NCBI RefSeq assembly: GCF_036381655.1 | Contig: NZ_DASVCJ010000076.1 | Span: forward strand, 62,001-126,000 | Reading direction: 5' to 3' | Origin: Ferrovibrio sp036381655 | GTDB lineage: Bacteria > Pseudomonadota > Alphaproteobacteria > Ferrovibrionales > Ferrovibrionaceae | DNA length: 64,000 bases | In this document: in pieces, positions 8,067-18,890 of the stretch | How the letters are laid out: every line of letters begins with the position of its first letter | Position numbering within the stretch: the stretch's first letter is position 1 | The notes under the pieces: generated by a model | Told to the model about the DNA's origin: nothing | Seen by the model: only the letters and a program-made list of their open reading frames with translations | The model's database searches: none | Position numbers and translations under genes: made by a program

Positions 8067-8645
8067 CTAGAGCGTAATGCCATTCTGCTGCGCCACCATG
8101 CAGTAGAGCAGCGGGAAGGACAGCGCGAAGTTCGCTCGCGAGGTCAGCATGGCGATGCGGGCCGCCTTGGCCTTCGCGGCATCGTCTGCGGGGACGAGGC
8201 CCAGCACCTTCTTCTGGTTCGGCCAGATGACGAACCAGACATTGAAGGCCATGATCAGCCCGAGCCACATCCCGATGCCGATCATGCGGACGCCTTCCTG
8301 CAGCATCATCGCCTGATGGCCATAGCCGTTCAGAGCCGACAGGATGAGGCCGGTAACCATGGTCGATACCGCAGCCCAGCGGAACCAGAACAGCGCTTCC
8401 GGCGCTATATACCTCCCGACCGCGGGTTTCAGTTCGGCCGGAATTTTCGACATGATCGGGATTTGCACCAGATTGAAATACCAGAGCAGGCCGACCCACA
8501 GGATGCCGGAGATGACATGCAGCCAGCGGAACAAGAAGGCCCAGAAGACGTGATCGAGATCGCGGTCGCCGATCAGGAACAGGATCAGCGCCAGCACGAC
8601 ACCGGCACCGATCGCTCTGTATGTATTCTCGAATAGCTTCGCCAT
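8067..8645 (-). CDS. PuuD-like membrane protein (urate oxidase N-terminal domain only)
   Basis: 192 residues from the ATG at 8645; a longer reading frame to 8708 would begin with TTG. Four or five membrane helices are visible, including WLHVISGILWVGLLWYFN and MWLGLIMAFNVWFVIWPNQ, the latter closely matching the membrane domain of urate hydroxylase PuuD. Full PuuD carries a C-terminal cytochrome c domain, which is absent here: no CxxCH is present. It could be a cytochrome-b-like membrane partner of another oxidase, and urate oxidation is not assured. It converges on the Mth938-like gene. Confidence 0.65.
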   Translation of the reverse strand: MAKLFENTYRAIGAGVVLALILFLIGDRDLDHVFWAFLFRWLHVISGILWVGLLWYFNLVQIPIMSKIPAELKPAVGRYIAPEALFWFRWAAVSTMVTGLILSALNGYGHQAMMLQEGVRMIGIGMWLGLIMAFNVWFVIWPNQKKVLGLVPADDAAKAKAARIAMLTSRANFALSFPLLYCMVAQQNGITL

Positions 8646-8784
8646 GATTGCCGTATCCTCGCCGGAGATTGCGATTAACGAATGCCCCGTGATGTCTGCG
8701 TGCGACAACCGTGATTCGCGGCTATCAGGCTATCACAAAACATGGTAGCGACTATCTGCCACGACGCTAAGGGGTAATTCCGGC

Positions 8785-9621
8785 ATGGCACAATCGGCTG
8801 AAGAATACTGCGCCCAGGAAGTCCGGCGCCTCGATCCCGATCGCTGGCTGACTACCCTGTTTGCTCCTGATGCCAGGCGCCCGGCGCTGCTGGCACTCTA
8901 TGCCTTCAACAGCGAAATCGCCCGTGCCCGGGAAGCCGTTACCCAGCCGATGATCGGGCAGATCCGCCTGCAATGGTGGCGGGAAGCCTGGGAAGGCGTC
9001 AAGGAGGGCAAGCCGCGGCAGCAACCCGTCGTGCAGGCTCTCTATGCTCATTGCCGTAACCTCGACATTGCCGATGCCATGACACTGATCGACGCGCGCG
9101 AGCGCGACATGGATGCGGCACCGATGGCAAACCTGGCGGAACTGCTCGGCTATGCCGAGGCCAGTTCGGCGCCGCTGATGCGGCTCGCTGCCCAGGCGCT
9201 GGGCGCGGAACTGGATAACAATCTATGCGAGGCGATCCGGCTGGCCGGCACGATCTATTCCCTTGTGGGACTTCTGCGGGCGGTGCCGTTCCTGGCGGCA
9301 CAGCAGCGCATCTATCTGCCGGCAGATCGTTTAAGGGCGGCGGGAACGGAACCCGAGGCGCTGTATCAGAAGGAACTCGGCGCGGCAGTGTTCACCGCGG
9401 CTGCCGAGGTTGCCGACGCGGCCGAAGGGCTGCTGTCGCAGCTTTGGGACAGGCGCATCGACAAAACAGCAATGCCCGCCTTGCTGCCCGCAGCCCTGGC
9501 GCGTGTGCATTTGCGCTGCCTGGCCAAAGCCGGTTTCGATCCGCGCAAACCCGAAGCCTCAGCGTCGGCAACGCGCCAGCACATGGCGCTTCTAACCGCG
9601 GCATGGCGCAGGCGTTTATGA
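8785..9621 (+). CDS. Squalene/phytoene synthase-like protein, NDUFAF6-related
   Basis: A 278-residue protein with the all-helical squalene/phytoene synthase fold. Both Asp-rich catalytic motifs are degraded: the first reads YAFNSEIARARE and the second GTIYSLVGLLRAVPF, where active enzymes have DxxxD. This resembles mitochondrial NDUFAF6, a complex I assembly factor derived from this fold. A prenyltransferase role is therefore unlikely. The neighbouring Mth938 and NDUFA9-like genes strengthen a complex I link, which remains inference. Its stop overlaps the convergent SDR gene by 6 bp. Confidence 0.8.
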   Translation: MAQSAEEYCAQEVRRLDPDRWLTTLFAPDARRPALLALYAFNSEIARAREAVTQPMIGQIRLQWWREAWEGVKEGKPRQQPVVQALYAHCRNLDIADAMTLIDARERDMDAAPMANLAELLGYAEASSAPLMRLAAQALGAELDNNLCEAIRLAGTIYSLVGLLRAVPFLAAQQRIYLPADRLRAAGTEPEALYQKELGAAVFTAAAEVADAAEGLLSQLWDRRIDKTAMPALLPAALARVHLRCLAKAGFDPRKPEASASATRQHMALLTAAWRRRL

Positions 9622-10464
9622 AAAAGTTTTGCGCAGGCCTTCGGTCAGGGACATCGGACGCACGCCCAGGCGGCGGGTCATCTCATCGATCGGAAAGGCC
9701 TTGTCCTCGGCAAGCCGGCGAATCTCGGCGCGTTTGATACGCGGCAGGAAGGGCAGCAGACCCGTCGCCAATGCCGCCATTTCAAGCAGCGCGCCGGGGA
9801 CCGGCAGGATGAGCGGCCGCTTTCCGATGGCATCGCCGACCGCGAGGATCAGGTCGCGATAGGGCATGGCAGCTGGCCCGGCGATGACGATCGGATCGCC
9901 GATGGCCTCATCACGGAACACCGCCGCCTCCAAGCAGGCGGCGACGTCGTCGACATGGATCGGCTGGATCAGCGACCGCCCGCCATCGGGCAGCGGGATG
10001 ACGCCGAGCTTTTTGATATAGGCCGCAACCCGCTGCAGATTATTCTCGCCATCGGCGCCGTAGATCATCGTGGCATGTAGCATGACGCCGGGGATGCCGC
10101 TTGCCTGTAAGGCCGCCACCGTTGCCTTCAGCCTGGCGATGTTGGGATCGTAGACCTGGCTGAAAATGCGGGTCGATCCCATCAATACGATCCGTTGCGC
10201 ATCGGGCGGCAAGGCGGCGAGCAATGCCGCGCCGTAGCGGCCATGCACGCAGGAAACCAGAACGCGGATATCGGCCAGGGCAGGACCGATCGTTTCCGGC
10301 TGCTCCAGATCGATGCGGCGTGCCGATGTCCGCAATTCGGCGGGCAGCTTTTCCGGGCTGCGCACGATGGGGATGATGGCTGCGCCGCGCGCCAGCAGGC
10401 GCCGGGCGACATGGCGGCCAAGTTTGCCCGTGGCGCCGACCAGCCCAATCGGCGGCATCGTCAT
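9616..10464 (-). CDS. Atypical SDR / NAD(P)H-binding protein (NDUFA9/NmrA-like)
   Basis: A 282-residue Rossmann-fold protein. The nucleotide motif GATGKLGRHVARRLL is at about residues 10-24. There is no YxxxK catalytic pair, which places it among atypical extended SDRs such as NDUFA9 and NmrA-like proteins. HATMIYG and QPIHVDDVA are typical of this group. These proteins are often structural or regulatory rather than catalytic. Its ATG overlaps the trmFO stop in ATGA, so the two are co-translated. Whether it works with the nearby complex I-type factors is unknown. Confidence 0.8.
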   Translation of the reverse strand: MTMPPIGLVGATGKLGRHVARRLLARGAAIIPIVRSPEKLPAELRTSARRIDLEQPETIGPALADIRVLVSCVHGRYGAALLAALPPDAQRIVLMGSTRIFSQVYDPNIARLKATVAALQASGIPGVMLHATMIYGADGENNLQRVAAYIKKLGVIPLPDGGRSLIQPIHVDDVAACLEAAVFRDEAIGDPIVIAGPAAMPYRDLILAVGDAIGKRPLILPVPGALLEMAALATGLLPFLPRIKRAEIRRLAEDKAFPIDEMTRRLGVRPMSLTEGLRKTFS

Positions 10465-11831
10465 GCCGCGGCAGCCTTTTGCGTCTCCAGCCAGGCACCG
10501 AGATCGGCACGCGCCCGGCGGCTCAAGCTACGCTTGCGCTCATCCTTGCGCACATCCTCGGGCGGCGGCGGAAACAGCCCGAAATTGACATTCATCGGCT
10601 GGAAGGTCTTGGCATCGGCGCCGCCGGTGATGTGGTTGTGCAGGGCGCCCAAGGCCGTGGTCGGCGGCGGCGGAACCTGCTCGGAGCCCAGCCGTTCGGC
10701 CGCAGCCATGCGGCCGGCGAGCAGGCCAATGGCCGTGCTTTCGACGTAGCCTTCCACACCGGTCACCTGGCCGGCGAAGCGCAGGCGCGGCATTGCCTTC
10801 AGGCGAAGCTGCTGATCGAGCAGCTTGGGGCTGTTGAGGAATGTATTGCGGTGGATGCCGCCCAGGCGGGCGAACTGGGCATTCTCCAGACCGGGTATCA
10901 TGCGGAAAATGCGGACCTGTTCGGCATGCTTCATCTTGGTCTGGAAGCCGACCATGTTATAGAGCGTGCCAAGCTTGTTGTCCTGACGGAGCTGCACCAC
11001 GGCATAGGGCTTGCGGCCGGTGCGCGGATCGATCAGGCCGACCGGCTTCATCGGCCCGAAGGTCAGTGTGCGCGGGCCGCGCTCTGCCATCACCTCGATC
11101 GGCAGGCAGCCTTCGAAATAGGGCGTGCTTTTTTCCCAATCCTTGAACTCGGTTTTCTCGGCCGCCAGCAGCGCGGCGTGGAATTCGAGATAATTCGGCT
11201 TCTCGAACGGGCAGTTGATGTAGTCGCCCTCCGCAGCCTCATTGTTTCCGCCCGGGCCGACCTTGTCATAGCGGGATTGGAACCACGCCTTCGACATATC
11301 GATGCTGTCCTTGTACACGATCGGCGCGATCGCATCGAAAAAGGCAAGGCTTTCCTCGCCGGTGAGATTGCGGATTGCCTCGGCCAAGGCAGGCGAGGTG
11401 AGCGGCCCGGTGGCAATAATAACGCTGTCCCAGTCCTCGGGCGGAAGAGCGGATATTTCCTCGCGGCGAATCTCGATCAGCGGTTCTGCCTCGATCGCCT
11501 TCTGCACTTCCGCGGAGAAGACATGGCGGTCGACGGCCAGGGCTCCGCCGGCCGGCACCTTGGCGATGTCGGCGGCGCGCATGATCAGCGAATTGCAGCG
11601 GCGCAGTTCCTCATGCAGCAGGCCGACAGCGTTGTTGTCGGCATCGTCGGAGCGGAAAGAATTCGAACAAACCAGCTCCGCCAGGCCGTCGCCCTGATGC
11701 GCATCGGTCCTGCGCACCGGGCGCATTTCATGCAGCGCCACCGGCACGCCGGCGCGGGCGATCTGCCAGGCGGCTTCGGAACCGGCCAGGCCGCCGCCGA
11801 CGACATGGATGGGCTTACGCGTCTTCGTCAT
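10461..11831 (-). CDS. trmFO: Methylenetetrahydrofolate-tRNA (uracil-54-C5)-methyltransferase TrmFO
   Basis: 456 codons from the ATG at 11831. It makes 5-methyluridine at position 54 of the tRNA T-loop using methylene-THF and FADH2. The FAD motif VVGGGLAGSEAAWQIA is at the N-terminus, followed by HQGDGLAELVCSNSFRS, which carries the conserved Cys. The C-terminal part has GVEGYVESTAIGLLAG. It overlaps recX upstream by 17 bp and the SDR gene downstream by 4 bp, so it sits in a minus-strand run recX-trmFO-SDR. Confidence 0.97.
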   Translation of the reverse strand: MTKTRKPIHVVGGGLAGSEAAWQIARAGVPVALHEMRPVRRTDAHQGDGLAELVCSNSFRSDDADNNAVGLLHEELRRCNSLIMRAADIAKVPAGGALAVDRHVFSAEVQKAIEAEPLIEIRREEISALPPEDWDSVIIATGPLTSPALAEAIRNLTGEESLAFFDAIAPIVYKDSIDMSKAWFQSRYDKVGPGGNNEAAEGDYINCPFEKPNYLEFHAALLAAEKTEFKDWEKSTPYFEGCLPIEVMAERGPRTLTFGPMKPVGLIDPRTGRKPYAVVQLRQDNKLGTLYNMVGFQTKMKHAEQVRIFRMIPGLENAQFARLGGIHRNTFLNSPKLLDQQLRLKAMPRLRFAGQVTGVEGYVESTAIGLLAGRMAAAERLGSEQVPPPPTTALGALHNHITGGADAKTFQPMNVNFGLFPPPPEDVRKDERKRSLSRRARADLGAWLETQKAAAA

Positions 11832-12390
11832 GCAACAACTCCTCAAGGCCGGCGACGCTCTCGGCATTCAGGACCTTCATCGCCACGGCCTGGCTGAAGC
11901 CCCGCCGCGCCAGCGCGCCCAGATCCTTCTGCCGCATCGCCGCCCGTTCCGCCGGGTCTGACCGGTAGGGGCCGAGCTTGCGTTTGCGGGCAAAAGTCGC
12001 CGCCGCCGGCAGGTCCGAAATAGGCGTTTGTGCCTCGTCCTGCAACCGCTCCAGCGCTGCCTCGATATCCACCTTGGCGACGCCCTTGGCCGCCAATGTC
12101 TGCCTGATACGGCCCAGCGCTTTGCCCTCGGCGTACAGGCGCCGGACACGGCTTTCCGCAAAAGCCCGGTCGTTCAGCAGGTTGTTGTGCTGCAGCCTGG
12201 CCAGCAAGGCGGCAATCCAGGCGGCGCCTTCGGCGGCATCGGGGACACCATGTTCCTGGATCGAGCGCCGCAGCTTGCGGTCCAGCACCCGGCGCAGATT
12301 TTCCGCCGAGCTGCTGTAACGCTCGAGATAGAAGAGGGCGGCCCGCTCCAGGTAATCCGGAGTCACCTTTTTTGGCCGGCTGCGCGGCAT
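11815..12390 (-). CDS. recX: Regulatory protein RecX
   Basis: 191 residues, basic and helical, made of the repeated three-helix units of RecX (YLERYSSSAENLRRVLDRKL, then a second unit with AESRVRRLYAEGK and IRQTLAAKGV, and a third with RKRKLGPYR and KDLGALARRGFS). RecX binds RecA filaments and limits recombination and the SOS response. recA itself is not in the window. It follows uvrA by 30 bp on the same strand and overlaps trmFO. Confidence 0.9.
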   Translation of the reverse strand: MPRSRPKKVTPDYLERAALFYLERYSSSAENLRRVLDRKLRRSIQEHGVPDAAEGAAWIAALLARLQHNNLLNDRAFAESRVRRLYAEGKALGRIRQTLAAKGVAKVDIEAALERLQDEAQTPISDLPAAATFARKRKLGPYRSDPAERAAMRQKDLGALARRGFSQAVAMKVLNAESVAGLEELLHDEDA

Positions 12391-12420
12391 GGCGTCTCCC
12401 CTGACGATCTCTTCCGGGCG

Positions 12421-15315
<2,895 letters not shown>

Positions 15316-15363
15316 GGATTAACGTCGGATCTGAGAGGCGGATGATTGCGCTTTACGAGACAG

Positions 15364-15390
15364 TTGTTCACTATATGCGGCTCGTATAAT
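15364..15390 (+). promoter_or_regulatory. Candidate sigma-70-type promoter for ssb
   Basis: A perfect TATAAT lies at 15385-15390, with TTGTTC at 15364-15369 as a possible -35 (15-base spacing, slightly short). It lies 35 bases upstream of the ssb ATG. The interval also serves the divergent uvrA. GTTCAC (15366-15371) and GTGAAC (15404-15409) form a widely spaced inverted pair of unknown meaning. Confidence 0.4.
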
Positions 15391-15425
15391 ATAAGACCAC
15401 TTCGTGAACGGATAGGGGTTAACTG

Positions 15426-15917
15426 ATGGCTGGCAGCGTCAACAAGGTTATTCTGGTCGGTAATCTAGGGCGCGACCCCGAAATTCGCAGCATGCAATCG
15501 GGCGAAGAGGTCTGCCAGCTTTCCGTGGCGACCTCCGATACCTGGCGGGACAAGGCCTCGGGCGAGCGCCGGGAACGCACGGAATGGCATAGGGTCGTGA
15601 TTTTCAATGAAAATCTGGTCAAGGTCGCGAAACAGTATCTGAAGAAGGGCTCGAAGATTTATATCGAGGGTTCCTTGCAGACCCGCAAGTGGACCGACCA
15701 GTCCGGCCAGGAAAAATACACAACTGAGGTCGTTCTGCAGCGCTTCCGGGGCGAGCTGGTCATGCTGGATGGCCGCGGCGAAGGCGGCGGTGGCGGCTCC
15801 TATGGCGGCGGTGGGGACGACTTTGGCGGTTCGTCGTCCGGCGGCATGGGCGGCGGCCGGTCCGGTGGCGGCGCGCCGCCTCGCCGCGACGATCTCGACG
15901 ACGAGATCCCCTTCTAA
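15426..15917 (+). CDS. ssb: Single-stranded DNA-binding protein
   Basis: A 163-residue SSB. The N-terminal OB fold (VNKVILVGNLGRDPEIR through the LQTRKWTDQSGQ loop, about residues 4-110) binds ssDNA as a tetramer. A Gly-rich linker (about 118-152) leads to the acidic tail DLDDEIPF, which docks repair and replication proteins. An AGGGG site precedes the ATG. It is divergent from uvrA, as in many proteobacteria. The TAA stop overlaps the stop of the convergent holin-like gene by 4 bp. Confidence 0.97.
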   Translation: MAGSVNKVILVGNLGRDPEIRSMQSGEEVCQLSVATSDTWRDKASGERRERTEWHRVVIFNENLVKVAKQYLKKGSKIYIEGSLQTRKWTDQSGQEKYTTEVVLQRFRGELVMLDGRGEGGGGGSYGGGGDDFGGSSSGGMGGGRSGGGAPPRRDDLDDEIPF

Positions 15918-16315
15918 CGCCGTACGACCATTGCCAGGATGGCGCCGAGCGCTGCGGCGCCGAGAACCGCCCCGGCGGGGTGATCCCGGGTCAGTTGGCG
16001 CCCGACCGGCGCCACCTTGGCCATGGCGTCACGGATCGGATCCGGCTGGGGCCGGCCCCATACCCATCCGGCAATCAGCAGAAGCGCCAGGGTGATCAGC
16101 AGCAGCACGCCGGCCGCCGCTGCGGCTGCCCAGGCCGGCGTCAGGATTGCTCCGAAGCCAAGGAAAACGGCCCAGCCGCCGATAATGAAAGTGGCGACAA
16201 GCGACGTCAGCGCCACAACGATGATGGCGCCGGCAATGGCTGCCTTTTTGATTTTGCGCGCCAGCATGGCGCTTTGCAGGCCACCCAGCGCAAGCCCCAT
16301 TATCCCCTTGATCAT
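15914..16315 (-). CDS. Small membrane protein, holin-X-like, of the stress operon
   Basis: 133 residues with two long hydrophobic helices in the middle (AAIAGAIIVVALTSLVATFII and AGVLLLITLALLLIAGWVW) and a third at the end (AVLGAAALGAILAMVV). The end DHPAGAVLGAAALGAILAMVVRR resembles the membrane anchor of DUF883/ElaB proteins. The layout is that of holin-superfamily-like proteins found beside ElaB-type genes. Its ATG overlaps the stop of the DUF883 gene (ATGA). Function is unknown; a membrane-stress role is inferred from its operon. Confidence 0.65.
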   Translation of the reverse strand: MIKGIMGLALGGLQSAMLARKIKKAAIAGAIIVVALTSLVATFIIGGWAVFLGFGAILTPAWAAAAAAGVLLLITLALLLIAGWVWGRPQPDPIRDAMAKVAPVGRQLTRDHPAGAVLGAAALGAILAMVVRR

Positions 16316-16605
16316 CGCCGCATGATCAACGCGACGAGGGCGCCCAGAGCAAAGGCGGTGATCAGGCTCGTCGCGGGGTGCTCTCGGACGGTATCCTCAG
16401 CCCGCGAATAGGCCTGTCGGCCGGCATCCTTCATGTCGCCCATCAGGGTTTGGACACGTTCCTGCAGTTGCGCCAGTTCGGCCTGCGCGAAGGAGCCGCC
16501 TTCCTTTTTGGCGCGATCGAGGACGGTGTTCAATTGCGCGCCAATATCCGCCACCTGGGCACGCAATTCGTTCAAATCGGCATTCATCCGGTCCTGGGCT
16601 TCCAT
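16312..16605 (-). CDS. DUF883/ElaB/YqjD-like membrane-anchored protein
   Basis: 97 residues with an excellent AAAGGAG site eight bases before the ATG at 16605. A long amphipathic coiled-coil-like helix (about residues 5-70, RAQVADIGAQLNTVLDRAKK and following) ends in a C-terminal membrane anchor, REHPATSLITAFALGALVALIMRR-like (the last ~24 residues). E. coli ElaB/YqjD of this family are stationary-phase proteins that bind ribosomes at the inner membrane. It lies between the CsbD gene and the holin-like gene in one transcription unit. Confidence 0.85.
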   Translation of the reverse strand: MEAQDRMNADLNELRAQVADIGAQLNTVLDRAKKEGGSFAQAELAQLQERVQTLMGDMKDAGRQAYSRAEDTVREHPATSLITAFALGALVALIMRR

Positions 16606-16646
16606 GGGGCAAACTCCTTTGCGATGGGACTGGAAAAGCGAGCTTT

Positions 16647-16898
16647 TTAATGGTGATCGGTCCTGCTGGTTTCCTGCAGCCAGTCTTCGACCTGGCGCTC
16701 GGCCTGATCGGTGATGATGCCATAGCGCTCCTGGATTTTGCCGACCAGCAGGCGGCGGTCGCCGTCTATCACAGCGATATCGTTGTCGGTCAAATGGCCC
16801 CAGCGCTCGCGGACACTCTCGGCATAATGCTCCCAATCCCGCTCGATCCGGTCCCAGGAAGGAGGAGTTGCTCTAGTTTCGACGCGATCGCTGAACAT
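16647..16898 (-). CDS. CsbD family stress-response protein
   Basis: 83 residues from the ATG at 16898; longer in-frame starts exist but their product is not CsbD-like. The core DRIERDWEHYAESVRERWG and the paired LTDNDIAVIDGDRRLLVGKIQERYG match the CsbD fold of small, charged stress proteins. Its biochemical role is unknown; family members are induced by the general stress response. It is the first gene of a three-gene operon and lies downstream of an EcfG-type promoter (16999-17023). Confidence 0.85.
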   Translation of the reverse strand: MFSDRVETRATPPSWDRIERDWEHYAESVRERWGHLTDNDIAVIDGDRRLLVGKIQERYGIITDQAERQVEDWLQETSRTDHH

Positions 16899-16998
16899 GA
16901 TGGAAAACCCCGGCACAGACCAAAAACCCAACCTCCGACGCCAGCCTTGGTGGCTCGGTGCGGTGTACGGCGGAAAATCCGGCTTTTTGCTTACAAAG

Positions 16999-17023
16999 AA
17001 CCGGGATGAAGGAGGAAAGTTCC
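16999..17023 (-). promoter_or_regulatory. Probable EcfG-type general stress response promoter
   Basis: Read on the minus strand: GGAAC (17023-17019), a 16-base spacer, then GGTT (17002-16999). The alphaproteobacterial EcfG consensus is GGAAC-N16/17-CGTT, so nine bases fit with one mismatch. It lies about 100 bases before csbD and points into the CsbD/DUF883/holin-like operon, whose families are typical general-stress genes. A GAGGAA-AG-TTCCTC palindrome overlaps the -35 element (17012-17025). Confidence 0.55.
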
Positions 17024-17099
17024 TCGCGCCCGAAACAGTCACGCAAGAAATCGCGTGTTGCCGCAGCGAGGGATGGGGGAAATGCAGCGAGGAGGGGAA

Positions 17100-17948
17100 T
17101 TACGGCGCGCGGTGGCTTTTCTCTTCGACTTTGGCGCGATCCCAGGCCCGGTCCATGGCGGCAAGGTCGCACTCCGTCAATGGCTGACCTTCCATTTGCA
17201 GAATTGCTTCCATCCTGCTGAAGCGCTTTTCGAATTTACGATTCGCGGCGCGTAAGGCCTCTTCCGGATCGAGTTTCAGGTGTCGGGCCAGGTTGGCAAC
17301 AACAAAAAGGAAATCGCCGAATTCCTCTTTGACGGCTTCTGAAGAACCAGACGATATTTCGTCCTCAAGCTCTTGCAGCTCTTCCTTTATTTTAGCCAGG
17401 ACGGGGGCCTTGTCCGGCCAGTCGAAGCCGACGCGCGCCGCGCGGTTCTGCAGTTTCACCGCGCGGGTCAGGGCAGGCAGCCCAGCTGCGACGCCGGCCA
17501 GAACCGGCGAAATCCCGTCCGGCGCAGATGTCTTTTCCGCCCGTTCCGCTGCCTTGATCGCTTCCCAGTTGGCAGTCACCGTTTCGGCATGTTCAGCCGC
17601 AACATCGCCGAAGACATGCGGATGGCGGCGGATCATCTTGTCGGCAATGGCCTCGGCGACATCGGCAAATGCGAAATGCCCGGTTTCCTCGGCCATGCGG
17701 GCATGGAATACCACCTGCAGCAGCAGATCGCCGAGTTCGTCTTTCAGGCCTGCGATATCGCCGCGGGCAATGGCATCTTCGACCTCATAGGCCTCTTCGA
17801 TGGTATAGGGCGCAATCGTCTGAAAATTCTGCTCCAGATCCCACGGACAGCCGCCTTGCGGATCGCGCAGTCTGGCCATGATATCGAGCAGACGGGCGAG
17901 GGCGGCGAGATTGTCGGCCGGATCGGTATTCGATGGAGAATTGGTCAT
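17100..17948 (-). CDS. mazG: Nucleoside triphosphate pyrophosphohydrolase MazG
   Basis: A 282-residue two-domain MazG. The first MazG domain covers about residues 20-125 (CPWDLEQNFQTIAPYTIEEAYE, then DELGDLLLQVVFHA with the acidic metal ligands). The second covers about 160-250, with EELQELEDE and KEEFGDFLFVVANLARHL. It hydrolyses (d)NTPs to monophosphates plus pyrophosphate, for pool cleaning. It is transcribed alone, upstream of the stress operon promoter. Confidence 0.95.
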   Translation of the reverse strand: MTNSPSNTDPADNLAALARLLDIMARLRDPQGGCPWDLEQNFQTIAPYTIEEAYEVEDAIARGDIAGLKDELGDLLLQVVFHARMAEETGHFAFADVAEAIADKMIRRHPHVFGDVAAEHAETVTANWEAIKAAERAEKTSAPDGISPVLAGVAAGLPALTRAVKLQNRAARVGFDWPDKAPVLAKIKEELQELEDEISSGSSEAVKEEFGDFLFVVANLARHLKLDPEEALRAANRKFEKRFSRMEAILQMEGQPLTECDLAAMDRAWDRAKVEEKSHRAP

Positions 17949-18032
17949 GGCGCCGGTTCTGTCTGGAGGACCTACCAGACAGACTCCTCAACGAGCGAGG
18001 AGCCGCCGTCAAGCGCCGCGGCGAAAACCTGA

Positions 18033-18302
18033 TTATGTCGGCCGGATCGCCTCGGTCTGCCGTGGCCAGGCGCTGAAGCGGTTGGCATTCGGGCAGAATT
18101 CGAGATAGGCATCGCCGTGGGCGCCATCTTCGAACCAGCGCTGGCATATATGGGCATTGCGGCACCGCATGCAGGTGCGGGCGGCACCGCTGAGCTGTGT
18201 GCCCAGCGCCACCAAGGCGGCGGCTTGCAGATCGATGTCCAGCCGCTCCAGCATCTGTTGCATCAGCCTGCTGCGCTGCTCGATATTCTGTAGACCCATC
18301 AT
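18033..18302 (-). CDS. DUF6455 family protein, second copy
   Basis: About 89 residues (ATGATG start at 18302/18299). The C-terminal half carries CMRCRNAHICQRWF and FCPNANRF, a Cys-x2-Cys-x5-Cys plus a distal Cys pattern shared with the gene upstream. The N-terminal part is a short helical region (RSRLMQQMLERLDID). The four Cys could bind a metal or an Fe-S cluster. Function is unknown. The start overlaps the stop of the upstream paralogue in ATGA. Confidence 0.7.
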   Translation of the reverse strand: MMGLQNIEQRSRLMQQMLERLDIDLQAAALVALGTQLSGAARTCMRCRNAHICQRWFEDGAHGDAYLEFCPNANRFSAWPRQTEAIRPT

Positions 18303-18760
18303 TGCTTCACCTTGCCGGCGTGCTGGCCGCCCTGGCCATAGGCACCTTGGCGCAGACTGGCCAGGGTAATGGCGTTGGGGCAGTAATCGGGAAACATGGC
18401 GTTCGGTTCGGCGCGGGCCAGCCAGACGCGGCAGCGCGCATGCTCCTTGCACAGATTGCAGACCCGCTGCATGTCCCGCAAAACGCCGAGCGAGCAGGTT
18501 ACGCCGCGCTTGGCCAGCCGGGCCATGATGACCGACAATTCGCCGCTGCCGGCGCCGTGGTGGATCGCCCAGCCCATCTCCGGCTCGCTAAGGCCGATAT
18601 CGGCGGTAAGGCGAAACCTTTCTTCGACCGAAAGGTTATCCCATTCCTGGACCGTGGCTTTGCGGCGAGAAGGCCGCAGCCAGGCCGCAAGCCGGTTCAC
18701 ATACCGGCCGCCGAAGGATCCGATCCGGTGCGATCTGCGAAGTGAAGATGATGCCGACAT
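18299..18760 (-). CDS. DUF6455 family protein, first copy
   Basis: 153 residues from the ATG at 18760, which has GGGGAG six to seven bases upstream. The N-terminal 40 residues are basic; then comes a helical domain (WDNLSVEERFRLTADIGLSE) and a C-terminal cysteine motif, CNLCKEHARCRVWL followed by YCPNAITL. It shares the C-x2-C-x5-C...CPNA layout with the next gene, so the two are a tandem duplication with different N-termini. No function is known to me. Confidence 0.7.
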   Translation of the reverse strand: MSASSSLRRSHRIGSFGGRYVNRLAAWLRPSRRKATVQEWDNLSVEERFRLTADIGLSEPEMGWAIHHGAGSGELSVIMARLAKRGVTCSLGVLRDMQRVCNLCKEHARCRVWLARAEPNAMFPDYCPNAITLASLRQGAYGQGGQHAGKVKQ

Positions 18761-18890
18761 TGATCCGCTCCCCAGAATAGTCCGAACGCCAGCATTGGGG
18801 GGCGGATGCGGGCCGTCATTGCGATGGATCAACATTCTCATGTGCCGGCTGATCCCAGAGAGGGCTCCGGTTCTGGCCTCAAGAATAATT

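Noticed and set aside
8785..9621. Squalene or phytoene synthase making hopanoids or carotenoids
   Set aside because: Both Asp-rich catalytic motifs are lost and no hpn/crt genes are nearby.
15316..15425. LexA box between uvrA and ssb
   Set aside because: GTTC and GAAC occur, but neither GTTC-N7-GTTC nor a close match is present. SOS control cannot be supported from the sequence.
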